In this document: one piece after another, positions 1 to 5,764 of the stretch
How positions within the stretch are numbered: the stretch's first letter is position 1
Layout of the letters: each line of letters begins with the position of its first letter
Assembly: GCA_944389685.1 (NCBI GenBank)
Contig: CALXNF010000071.1
Location: forward strand, 1-9,866
Direction: 5' to 3'
DNA length: 9,866 nt
From: an uncultured Alphaproteobacteria bacterium
GTDB lineage: Bacteria; Pseudomonadota; Alphaproteobacteria; Rs-D84
Program-made: the position numbers and the translations under genes
Notes under the pieces: generated by a model
The model's input: the letters and a program-made list of their open reading frames with translations, nothing else
Told to the model about the DNA's origin: nothing
Database searches by the model: none

Positions 1-1
1 T

Positions 2-307
2 TTATACTTAAAACAAATTTTTGCTGCACATAAAACGAAATGGTCTCAAGTGATGATGACAAATAAACATCGTGATGACGTATTACAAGCCACACCAGAA
101 CAAAAACAAAAATGGACCCAAGAAACAGCAAAAAATACAACCTCTGCGTTAAACACATTGAACGAAACAATAAAAGAGTTTGCCCAAACGCAAGACAAAG
201 CACAAACTATGCAAAACAACTCATACCAAGTTGCGGCAGAAAAAATGCGTATGTTAATTATGATGCGTATACAGCAAAGAAACCGACAGTCTGGTATGGC
301 AGCATAA
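2..307 (+). CDS. 3' end of an unrecognised, helix-rich protein (5' truncated)
   Basis: The reading frame is open to the left edge of the window, so this is the last 101 codons of a longer gene rather than a small gene starting at the GTG at position 50. The visible part is rich in Gln, Lys, Asn, Thr and Met, has no cysteine and no membrane segment, and looks strongly helical, with possible coiled-coil stretches such as ALNTLNETIKEFAQTQDKAQ. It ends in SGMAA. I do not recognise the family. A phasin-like or secretion-accessory helical protein is conceivable, but nothing specific supports either. It ends in TAA directly before a hairpin terminator shared with the convergent trhP-like gene. Coding status is supported by the intact frame and the terminator placed right after the stop. 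Confidence 0.6.
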   Translation, partial: LYLKQIFAAHKTKWSQVMMTNKHRDDVLQATPEQKQKWTQETAKNTTSALNTLNETIKEFAQTQDKAQTMQNNSYQVAAEKMRMLIMMRIQQRNRQSGMAA

Positions 308-335
308 AAAATCCCCTAGTCGGGGATTGTTTATT
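306..335. terminator. Bidirectional intrinsic terminator between convergent genes
   Basis: Arms AATCCCC (310-316) and GGGGATT (322-328) enclose a 5-nt loop. Read on the - strand, the stem is followed by a run of T (complement of 306-311), which suits the trhP-like gene. On the + strand it is followed by TGTTTATTT, a weaker tract that suits the truncated upstream gene. Confidence 0.8.
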
Positions 336-1572
336 TATGTTTATATGCCAAAACATATGGTACAAATTTATCTTGTTCTTTTGTAATCCAAGTGCGCGGA
401 ATAATTAAACTGTTATGTTGACCTGCAGACATTTTAGGTAATTGTTCAGCATTTTTGGCATTTATTATCTGTGGCAATACCACAGACACACTAGCATCTA
501 CCATCGGAAGAACAAAAGTTATTTCATCACCTTGTTTGATTTCATTTCTTAATTCTAATGTAATCTTTTCATCATCAACAGCAGTTATAACACCCGCTGC
601 ATGAAACTCGGACGTTGAACGCGTTGTCTCATAATTATGCGCATCAGGTCCCAGATTACCGTCAAAAAAAGCTGTCGTATAACCGCGCGTCTCTAAACGA
701 TTTAATTCATCCATAAATAGCATCGGGTCAAAGTTATCAGGATTTCGAGCATACGCATCTAGCGCACTACGATATGCGTGAACAACGCTGCCGACATAAT
801 ATTCACTACGATTTCTACCTTCTATCTTTAATGAGTCTGGCTTTGATTCAATTACCTCTTTTAAGCGGGGCATCAAACAAAGGTCTTTGGAATTCATAAT
901 ATATGCACCACGCTCGTCTTCTTCTATCGGCATTTCTATACCTGATTCACACTCACGCAAAATTACATCGTATTTCCAACGACACAATTGAGCACACGCA
1001 CCACGATTTGCGGGCCGCCCCGTTATAAAATTAGACAGCAAGCATCGCCCAGAATAACTCATACACATTGCCCCATGAATAAATATTTCCAAACCTATAT
1101 CAGGGCATTTTTCTCGGATAACTTTAAATTCGTCATGTGCAACCTCACGAGCTAACACGCATAATTTTGCGCCGGCTTTCTGCCAAAACTTTACAGATTC
1201 CGCCGAACATATATTGGCCTGCGTAGATACGTGTATCGGCATATCAGGATGGTGCTTTTGAACCCACATCATTACCCCAGGGTCTGCGACAATCAATGCG
1301 TCAGGTTTTAAGTAGTTAATAGTATCGCTAACACGAGGCATATTTAAAAAGTCTCTTTCATGCGCGAATAAATTAAATGCTAAATAAACCTTCTTTCCCG
1401 CTGCATGAGCTAATTCGATACCTTGCTTTACTTCTTCGGTAGTAATCTTAGCACGCGCACGCATAGAAAACCCCGGCAACCCCGCATAAATGGCATCAGC
1501 ACCATATAAAATTGCAGTTTTAAAAGCATCCAACGTTCCCGCCGGTGCCAAAAGTTCTGGTAATTTTTTCAT
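331..1572 (-). CDS. trhP: U32-family tRNA hydroxylation protein, TrhP/YegQ-like
   Basis: This 413-aa protein belongs to the peptidase U32 family. The N-terminus (PELLAPAGTLDAFKTAILYGADAIY) and the motif EIFIHGAMCMSYSGRCLLS are typical of the TrhP (YegQ) branch, which makes 5-hydroxyuridine at tRNA position 34 using prephenate; despite the family name it is not expected to be a protease. Cysteines at residues 170, 177, 193 and 232 match the four-cysteine pattern that binds an iron-sulfur cluster in related U32 proteins such as UbiU. The C-terminal part (about 330-413) fits the small beta-barrel end domain. Length is near the roughly 410-450 aa usual for the branch. ATG at 1572 is the natural start, but no Shine-Dalgarno precedes it; instead a TATACT hexamer lies 4 nt upstream, so the mRNA may be leaderless. 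UbiU is the main alternative, but its partner UbiV is not in view. Confidence 0.85.
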   Translation of the reverse strand: MKKLPELLAPAGTLDAFKTAILYGADAIYAGLPGFSMRARAKITTEEVKQGIELAHAAGKKVYLAFNLFAHERDFLNMPRVSDTINYLKPDALIVADPGVMMWVQKHHPDMPIHVSTQANICSAESVKFWQKAGAKLCVLAREVAHDEFKVIREKCPDIGLEIFIHGAMCMSYSGRCLLSNFITGRPANRGACAQLCRWKYDVILRECESGIEMPIEEDERGAYIMNSKDLCLMPRLKEVIESKPDSLKIEGRNRSEYYVGSVVHAYRSALDAYARNPDNFDPMLFMDELNRLETRGYTTAFFDGNLGPDAHNYETTRSTSEFHAAGVITAVDDEKITLELRNEIKQGDEITFVLPMVDASVSVVLPQIINAKNAEQLPKMSAGQHNSLIIPRTWITKEQDKFVPYVLAYKHK

Positions 1573-1576
1573 AGTA

Positions 1577-1582
1577 AGTATA
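1577..1582 (-). promoter_or_regulatory. Possible -10 box of the trhP-like gene
   Basis: The - strand reads TATACT (5 of 6 to the consensus) ending 4 nt before the ATG, so transcription would start at or very near the start codon. A -35 candidate, TTGCAT, lies 21 nt upstream, which is too far for normal spacing. Tentative. Confidence 0.35.
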
Positions 1583-1630
1583 TTTTTTACTGTTATTTAA
1601 ATAATGCAAGCATTTTATTAATTTTTAGAC

Positions 1631-1659
1631 TTGAAATTATCAAACAGACAATGTATAGT
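1631..1659 (+). promoter_or_regulatory. Sigma-70 type promoter of tRNA-Thr
   Basis: TTGAAA (1631-1636; 5 of 6 to TTGACA), a 17-nt spacer and TATAGT (1654-1659; 5 of 6 to TATAAT). The predicted start near 1666 leaves a leader of only a few bases before the mature tRNA 5' end at 1670. This is the best -35/-10 match in the window. Confidence 0.8.
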
Positions 1660-1669
1660 AAAGCAGATT

Positions 1670-1745
1670 GCCAGTTTAGCTCAGTTGGTAGAGCATCTGA
1701 TTTGTAATCAGAGGGTCGTTGGTTCAAGTCCGACAACTGGCACCA
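1670..1745 (+). tRNA. tRNA-Thr (anticodon UGU)
   Basis: A 76-nt cloverleaf can be folded by eye. The acceptor stem GCCAGTT pairs with AACTGGC, the D arm is GCTC...GAGC, the anticodon stem TCTGA/TCAGA carries TGT at 1703-1705, and the T arm is GTTGG-TTCAAGT-CCGAC. The discriminator base is A, as expected for Thr, and the 3' CCA is encoded (1743-1745). It is a single-gene unit with its own promoter and terminator, between two - strand genes. Confidence 0.97.
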
Positions 1746-1750
1746 GAAAT

Positions 1751-1782
1751 AAAAAAAGCAGCCTTTCGGCTGCTCTTTTTTT
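1751..1782. terminator. Bidirectional intrinsic terminator, copy 1 of a repeated sequence
   Basis: Arms AGCAGCC (1757-1763) and GGCTGCT (1768-1774) enclose a TTTC loop, with an A run on the left and CTTTTTTT on the right, so it works in both directions. It ends tRNA-Thr on the + strand and the lipoprotein gene on the - strand, whose stop codon overlaps the T run. The same hairpin with almost the same flanks recurs at 2198-2227. Confidence 0.9.
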
Positions 1783-2176
1783 AACATCCATACACATAAG
1801 ATGATGGCAAACGGTATAAATTACCAGTTACTGCATCTACTAATATAGGTATTATGCCAAAAAATAAACCAGGAACAACGTCTAAAATTATCGCTGGAGC
1901 ATTTGGCTTGGTCTGAACCATTAAAACATCACACTTATCATTACTACTAGATAACTGTATTGCATCCTTACTCTCAACAGGAAAACTTGTTCCTGGCTTT
2001 ATGCTTATTCTTCCCATTTGACCGGTTGCATAAATAGTGTCTTCAGAACTATTGTGAATATTTACCGTGTGATTACTACCTATACCCAAAGTACCACATG
2101 CTGAAAGAACACAGCAAAATAAAATTAGTATTAACTTTCTAAAAAAGTACTCCTTTAAAAGAAAATATAATAACAA
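1781..2176 (-). CDS. Small putative lipoprotein; start codon uncertain or lost
   Basis: The frame encodes a positively charged start (FFRK), a hydrophobic stretch and a lipobox (VLSAC), so the mature part would be about 105 aa with a lipid-modified Cys. Later comes a hydrophobic, glycine- and proline-containing segment followed by VDAVTGNLYRLPSS, and the protein ends in Cys. I do not recognise the family; it is probably an envelope lipoprotein. The start is a problem. The only upstream start codon is a TTG at 2176, but that TTG is part of an extended -10 promoter (2167-2175), so it would lie before the transcript begins. A good Shine-Dalgarno (AAAGGAG, 2156-2150) follows, but no ATG, GTG, TTG or CTG comes after it in frame until beyond the lipobox. 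The coordinates give the longest frame; a functional start near 2143-2140 would fit the SD. It may be a recent start-codon loss, a non-standard start or a sequence error. Confidence 0.6.
   Translation of the reverse strand: MLLYFLLKEYFFRKLILILFCCVLSACGTLGIGSNHTVNIHNSSEDTIYATGQMGRISIKPGTSFPVESKDAIQLSSSNDKCDVLMVQTKPNAPAIILDVVPGLFFGIIPILVDAVTGNLYRLPSSYVYGC
2148..2156 (-). promoter_or_regulatory. Shine-Dalgarno without a following start codon
   Basis: The - strand reads AAAGGAG (2156-2150), then TAC and six T, then AGAAAG. Normal spacing of 5-9 nt would place a start in the T run, where none exists. Confidence 0.6.
2167..2175 (-). promoter_or_regulatory. Extended -10 promoter of the lipoprotein gene
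   Basis: The - strand reads TGT followed by TATTAT (5 of 6 to TATAAT), with a TGn extension just before the hexamer. The predicted transcription start is near 2160, a few bases before the AAAGGAG ribosome-binding site. There is no clear -35 box in the T-rich stretch upstream. Confidence 0.5.
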
Positions 2177-2197
2177 AACAAATTAAAAAAACACAAA

Positions 2198-2227
2198 TAA
2201 AAAAGCAGCCTTTCGGCTGCTCTTTTT
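2198..2227. terminator. Bidirectional intrinsic terminator, copy 2 of a repeated sequence
   Basis: Arms AGCAGCC (2204-2210) and GGCTGCT (2215-2221) with loop TTTC, an A run on the left and CTTTTT on the right. It lies just after the stop of the two-TM protein gene on the - strand and ends that unit. Stem, loop and about 4-10 bases on each side are the same as at 1751-1782, apart from A/T run lengths. Confidence 0.88.
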
Positions 2228-2232
2228 ATCAT

Positions 2233-2745
2233 TTATTTTTTCTTTCTATTATTTTTTCTATCGGAATTCTTTTTTCGGTTATACGAAGAATCATATTCTT
2301 CTTCGTCGTCCATCTCATATTCATCATAATCAACATCTACCTTGTTCATTTCATCCAGAACTTTGCGAGCGTGCGGGCTTCTATCTGCATATCTTTTTAA
2401 CCCTACCATAAGTGCCGCCGTTATCAGTTTTTCTAAATCTCCTGCCGATACACTTTCAGAAACGCGATCTTTTACATTTGTGACTATATCCTTTACTGCA
2501 TGAGTTGCCTTATAAAACAACGTATGACGATGTCGCACGCTATCTATTATCTCCATAATCCACATAACTATTAGAAACAAAACCATCGGTACCGCAAAAC
2601 ACATTATGAAATATTTAAAAACGTTCGCGTCACAAAAAGACACACCAAATAATGCATCACACGCGCGCTGACTTTGTAATAAAATTACTATCAATATTTC
2701 ATATAAAGAAACAACGGTTAAACATATTTTTGATTTAAGAAACAT
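2233..2745 (-). CDS. Unrecognised two-TM membrane protein with charged tail
   Basis: This is a 170-aa protein of unknown family. I chose the ATG at 2745 because AAGGAG stands 6 nt before it; a longer frame to 2814 would overlap the upstream gene and lacks that support. Two membrane segments are visible, at about residues 7-23 and 45-66. The loop between them holds Cys29 and Cys38, which could form a disulfide if the loop faces the periplasm. The rest (about 67-135) is probably helical and cytoplasmic. The tail is extreme: an acidic run (137-151, with DDEEE) followed by a basic run ending in NRKKK. The gene starts 20 nt after the stop of the beta-barrel gene, so the two are probably cotranscribed and end at the hairpin at 2198-2227. 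No function can be assigned. Confidence 0.8.
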   Translation of the reverse strand: MFLKSKICLTVVSLYEILIVILLQSQRACDALFGVSFCDANVFKYFIMCFAVPMVLFLIVMWIMEIIDSVRHRHTLFYKATHAVKDIVTNVKDRVSESVSAGDLEKLITAALMVGLKRYADRSPHARKVLDEMNKVDVDYDEYEMDDEEEYDSSYNRKKNSDRKNNRKKK

Positions 2746-2765
2746 CTTTTTCTCCTTTTTTGTAG

Positions 2766-3521
2766 TTAATCTTTCTGCCCAGGAATAAATCTTATTCCAA
2801 GCAGAACCGACCAATCATTTCTATGCCAATCACCGGCAAGTCTTTTCCCGACTCTGGTCCAAATACCAGTTGTTCGATTTAACATAGTTCCTAATTCACC
2901 CTCTAAAAGGTATTCAACGCGCCCATCTTCATTATTTACCCATACCTGCGGATCTAAAGCCGCCCACCAGCCTTTATTAGACAAATAACCCATTAACATT
3001 CTAATTTGTGTCTGGTTGGTATCTTGATATTTTTCTTTATCTAAATTATACAACGACATGAATTGTTTTCCTACTAGGGCCGTAAAAAAGTTTGCACTGA
3101 ACGCATAAACATACGCCAATGTTGGATCAAATGTATATTGACGCGTTCCCAACGTATCAGACGTTGCTGTTGGTAGCACGAATTCTGTGGCACCAATTAT
3201 TACATTTCTACCAAACCTATATTGCCCACGACCACGAACCCTTAAATCTCCTATACCTGCGTCAGAAATGCCATATCCAGAAAAATGGCTTAAAGGTAAC
3301 TCAAAATTTATACCGAATACCTTATATAATTCTTTATCATATTTTAAACCCAACGTCGTAACAGATGGCTTCCCTTCTACGTCCATAACATTCAAGCTAG
3401 GTAATAATTCCATTTTGGTAACATTATCTGCCGGATTAACACCTTTTACCGCGCTATCAGCGAAAGAACTAAAAGGTAACAATAAAAAAACCGAAAAAAT
3501 AAAAAAATTTTTTTTCATCAT
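2766..3521 (-). CDS. Putative outer-membrane beta-barrel protein
   Basis: A 251-aa protein with a clear signal peptide (MMKKNFFIFSVFLLLPFSSFA, cleavage probably before DSA). The mature part has no hydrophobic helices. Alternating, aromatic-rich segments of beta-barrel type fill it, for example GDLRVRGRGQYRFG, NVIIGATEFVLPTATSDTLG and WSVLLGIRFIPG. The stretch around LPTATSDTLGTRQYTFDPTLAYVYA recalls the Phenol_MetA_deg (PF13557) group of porin-like proteins, a resemblance from memory that gives no substrate. Two ATG codons stand side by side (3521 and 3518) behind AGGAG, 4 and 7 nt away; either could be used, and the second has the better spacing. A longer frame to 3557 lacks a ribosome-binding site and spoils the signal peptide. 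It heads a probable two-gene unit with the membrane protein downstream. No convincing promoter is visible, although TTGTCA at 3557-3552 is a -35-like hexamer. Confidence 0.8.
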   Translation of the reverse strand: MMKKNFFIFSVFLLLPFSSFADSAVKGVNPADNVTKMELLPSLNVMDVEGKPSVTTLGLKYDKELYKVFGINFELPLSHFSGYGISDAGIGDLRVRGRGQYRFGRNVIIGATEFVLPTATSDTLGTRQYTFDPTLAYVYAFSANFFTALVGKQFMSLYNLDKEKYQDTNQTQIRMLMGYLSNKGWWAALDPQVWVNNEDGRVEYLLEGELGTMLNRTTGIWTRVGKRLAGDWHRNDWSVLLGIRFIPGQKD

Positions 3522-3572
3522 TTTGCTCCTACATAAATATTCTTTACGAAATGACAAAAAAAATCAGCAGGA

Positions 3573-3599
3573 ACAAAAACCCGTCGCATTTGCAACGGG
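3573..3599 (-). terminator. Intrinsic terminator of the cvpA operon
   Basis: On the - strand CCCGT-T-GC pairs with GC-G-ACGGG (3599-3592 with 3587-3580, one G-U pair) around an AAAT loop, followed by TTTTTGTT. It lies 12 nt after the cvpA stop codon. Confidence 0.82.
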
Positions 3600-3611
3600 G
3601 AGTAAACAATT

Positions 3612-4415
3612 CTAATCAGAAGTAACTGGTGCTTCTTCACTGCCGTATTCCGGCGAACTATTAATATCTTCTTCTATAACCGTTTCTTCTGTCGAACTTT
3701 CGCGTTCTTCTTCTGCGCGTGCAGCATTCTCTATCTGCAACAACTGTTTCTCTAAAGCAGTTCTTTCCGAAGATTTATAACCAGTTTCAACAATTTCTTC
3801 ATCTACAGAACCTGCATCCGCTTCTTTTTTTGAATCAGAGATTGCCGGATTTATTAAATTATCAAAAATCTCTTTCGTTGCCTGAGTCCCAGTCATATCA
3901 CGCGCAAGTAATTTACTTTCTGGTCCTGGGAAAAACCATTCGTCCAATTTAACCGCGGTTAATTGCATTATCGGTCGCGTACGAGCATTCTCTACCCATG
4001 GGGCTAGTTTTGGTGCATCAGAATAATACCACAATGCACACCAGTACACAATTCCCATAACAACTATCCCACGAATTATACCAAAAATTATACCTAAGGT
4101 TCGATCTGTAACCCTCATTATGCTATTCTGAATTTTTTCTCTTAAGCGTTGGTTAAAAAATCCCACCAACATCAATATCACAAAAAATACAATGAAATAT
4201 GATGCCACCAAAGTGCCAACCGTCGATGCGCTTAAATCAAACCAACTTTGCAACAATTTATCTAGCATAGGCGATATAAACCTGGCAGCAAACGCCGCAA
4301 TCACCCAAGATAATGTCGCAACAGTTTCGAATATGCCACCACGAACACTGGCCCAAATCGTTGAAGCAACTATTACACCAACATAAATATAATCCAATGT
4401 AGTCAAATCAAACAT
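3612..4415 (-). CDS. cvpA: CvpA family membrane protein
   Basis: A 267-aa protein of the CvpA (colicin V production) family, PF02674. The N-terminal 150 residues hold four predicted membrane helices (about 8-24, 33-48, 65-86 and 107-130). Between helices 3 and 4 lies the family-typical stretch around DRTLGIIFGIIRGIVV, and helix 4 is followed by APWVENARTRPIM. The last 75 or so residues form a Glu/Ser-rich, probably disordered cytoplasmic tail, longer than the roughly 160-aa E. coli protein. The family supports colicin V export and envelope stress tolerance in enterobacteria, but its biochemical role is not settled. It starts at ATG 4415 with AGGA 7 nt upstream, 17 nt after the stop of the periplasmic thioredoxin-fold gene, so the two form an operon ending at the hairpin at 3573-3599. 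Confidence 0.88.
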   Translation of the reverse strand: MFDLTTLDYIYVGVIVASTIWASVRGGIFETVATLSWVIAAFAARFISPMLDKLLQSWFDLSASTVGTLVASYFIVFFVILMLVGFFNQRLREKIQNSIMRVTDRTLGIIFGIIRGIVVMGIVYWCALWYYSDAPKLAPWVENARTRPIMQLTAVKLDEWFFPGPESKLLARDMTGTQATKEIFDNLINPAISDSKKEADAGSVDEEIVETGYKSSERTALEKQLLQIENAARAEEERESSTEETVIEEDINSSPEYGSEEAPVTSD

Positions 4416-4432
4416 AGGTTTTTCCTAACGTT

Positions 4433-5008
4433 TTATTTATTCTTATTTTTCTTTACAAGAACAGCACCCAAAGCGATAACTAATACAGCTAACAATATGT
4501 AAAAATAGACTGATGAATTTTGGTCATTTTTTTTTTCGGTTACAGCTTCTTCTGCAGTTGTACTATATTCACTTATTGCTTTCTGACGATCAGCGTGCTT
4601 TTTCTTAAAATCTTCCGGATTTTTATCCAAAGCTTTTTTATTATCCGCAGCAACCTTTTTATCTGCATCCGATAAATCAACTTCTACTGCGTCACGCAAT
4701 TCTTGCTGCATAAAGTCTGCATAACCTTGGAAGCATTTATCTCCGACAACAATTACTGGAACGCCACCACTTTTATAGTTACATTTCTTTAAAACTTCAC
4801 GAAATTTAGGCAGATTGTCTTCGTTCATAACGTTTATTTGAACCACCCTTAAATTAGGATATTCATAAATCATTTTATTTACAAAAAAATCACGCGCATG
4901 ATGACAATGTGGGCACGACGGGGAATAATACAAGTCAACGTTTGCGGCAGACGCAACCCCACAAAAAATAATTCCTAAAAAAGCCGAAAGAACTGATAAC
5001 TTTTTCAT
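4433..5008 (-). CDS. Periplasmic, C-terminally anchored thioredoxin-fold protein (CPHC)
   Basis: A 191-aa protein with an N-terminal signal peptide (cleavage about ASA-AN, residue 21) and a glutaredoxin/thioredoxin fold. The strand VDLYYSPSCPHCHHARDFF carries the redox motif CPHC (Cys32-Cys35), and GGVPVIVVGDKCFQGY holds the cis-proline (Pro84) and the usual Gly-Tyr. Residues about 105-165 are a Lys/Asp/Glu-rich helical linker, followed by one membrane helix (167-186) and a KKNKNK tail. This means the redox domain faces the periplasm, tethered to the inner membrane by its C-terminus. The active-site dipeptide Pro-His is the one found in DsbA, which favours disulfide formation, but the small fold is glutaredoxin-like and direction cannot be deduced. 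Extra cysteines at 76 and 92 could form a structural disulfide. The start has AAAGGAG 5 nt before ATG 5008. It is the first gene of an operon with cvpA and is divergent from sodB. Confidence 0.85.
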   Translation of the reverse strand: MKKLSVLSAFLGIIFCGVASAANVDLYYSPSCPHCHHARDFFVNKMIYEYPNLRVVQINVMNEDNLPKFREVLKKCNYKSGGVPVIVVGDKCFQGYADFMQQELRDAVEVDLSDADKKVAADNKKALDKNPEDFKKKHADRQKAISEYSTTAEEAVTEKKNDQNSSVYFYILLAVLVIALGAVLVKKNKNK

Positions 5009-5032
5009 AAAATCTCCTTTATCTTGCTTTCG

Positions 5033-5061
5033 ATTATAAAAATCATCTTTAAACGGTGCAA
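5033..5061 (-). promoter_or_regulatory. Promoter of the thioredoxin-fold/cvpA operon
   Basis: On the - strand: TTGCAC (5061-5056, weak match), a 17-nt spacer and a perfect TATAAT (5038-5033). The start site would be near 5026, just upstream of the AAAGGAG ribosome-binding site. Confidence 0.65.
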
Positions 5062-5075
5062 GCCATTTTTAATAT

Positions 5076-5105
5076 TTGTACCGGAAAAATTTTCTATTGT
5101 ATTTT
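5076..5105 (+). promoter_or_regulatory. Tentative promoter of sodB
   Basis: TTGTAC (5076-5081), an 18-nt spacer and TATTTT (5100-5105); both hexamers are only moderate matches. The spacer holds the inverted repeat GAAAA-A-TTTTC (5084-5094), a possible but unproven operator. The -35 boxes of the two divergent promoters are 14 nt apart. Confidence 0.4.
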
Positions 5106-5145
5106 AATCCCCCATGTGCAAAATCCTTCTTAAGGAGGTTCAGCC

Positions 5146-5733
5146 ATGTTTTCATTAACCCAATTTCCACTACAATTTGAAGAAAACGCTTTATCACCAT
5201 ACATGTCATTGATGACTATGCAGTATCATCATGGCAAGCATTTGGCAACGTATATAAAAAACCTTAATGACTTAATTACTGGAACTGAATATGAGGCACT
5301 GCCTTTGTATGAAATTATACAAAAATCTGCAACAGAGCCAAGCGCAGCAAAAATATTCAATAACGCAGCCCAAGTTTTTAATCATGATTTCTTTTTCAGA
5401 TGTTTAACAAAAAGCACATCCGAAGAAATCCCGCAAGAAATAAAAAAAGCTTTCGGTAATAACGAAAACTTCTTTTCAGAATTTAAAAAAGCCGCAACAG
5501 GGCTATTCGGAAGTGGTTGGGTATGGTTAATAAAAGATGCTGACGCAATCAAAATAATGACAACCACTAATGCAGATACCCCTATTGCACATGGTTTAAA
5601 ACCTTTATTAACATTAGACGTATGGGAACACGCATATTATTTAGACTATCAAAATCGTCGCGCAGATTTTGTAGACGCATTTTTGCAGAAACTTATAAAT
5701 TGGAAATTTGTAAAAGAGAATTTAAATGAATAA
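5146..5733 (+). CDS. sodB: Superoxide dismutase, Fe type
   Basis: A complete 195-aa Fe/Mn superoxide dismutase, which converts superoxide to hydrogen peroxide and oxygen in the cytoplasm (no signal peptide). All four metal ligands are present: His28 (MQYHHGKH), His80 (VFNHDFF), Asp158 and His162 (DVWEHAYY). The active-site tyrosine is Tyr36. Gln76 in FNNAAQVFNH, with no Gln in the C-terminal TNADTP stretch, points to iron rather than manganese. Length and motifs follow E. coli SodB closely from end to end. The start is set by a strong AAGGAGG (5132-5138), 7 nt before ATG 5146. A short inverted repeat (TCCTT/AAGGA, 5124-5136) could partly cover that site. It is a single-gene unit, divergent from the periplasmic redox operon and ended by a strong bidirectional terminator. 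Confidence 0.97.
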   Translation: MFSLTQFPLQFEENALSPYMSLMTMQYHHGKHLATYIKNLNDLITGTEYEALPLYEIIQKSATEPSAAKIFNNAAQVFNHDFFFRCLTKSTSEEIPQEIKKAFGNNENFFSEFKKAATGLFGSGWVWLIKDADAIKIMTTTNADTPIAHGLKPLLTLDVWEHAYYLDYQNRRADFVDAFLQKLINWKFVKENLNE

Positions 5734-5764
5734 AAAATGGGGACCTTCATCCCCATTTTCTATT
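5734..5764. terminator. Bidirectional intrinsic terminator between sodB and the convergent gene
   Basis: Arms AAAATGGGGA (5734-5743) and TCCCCATTTT (5750-5759) enclose a 6-nt loop. The + strand continues CTATTTT and the - strand continues TTATTC. The hairpin starts immediately after the sodB stop and immediately before the TAG of the - strand gene at 5760. Confidence 0.9.

Noticed and set aside
50..307. GTG at position 50 as the true start of the first gene
   Set aside because: The frame is open to the window edge and no ribosome-binding site precedes the GTG.
112..408. A + strand frame across the end of the first gene and the shared terminator
   Set aside because: It overlaps the better-supported frame ending at 307, runs through the terminator and into trhP, and has no protein-like composition.
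1593..1787. A 64-codon - strand frame containing CQLSDLNQRPSDYKSDALPTELNWQ
   Set aside because: It is the antisense translation of tRNA-Thr, a well-known source of false proteins.
1670..2227. An integrated mobile element next to tRNA-Thr
   Set aside because: No integrase and no repeat of the tRNA 3' end was seen; the repeated terminator is the only hint and is reported on its own.
3119..3615. Two + strand frames opposite the beta-barrel gene
   Set aside because: They are antisense shadows: no ribosome-binding site, and the - strand protein has a signal peptide and a consistent barrel pattern.
5114..5158. A 14-codon upstream frame (MCKILLKEVQPCFH) overlapping the sodB start
   Set aside because: It has no ribosome-binding site and no attenuator-like codon pattern, so it is probably chance.
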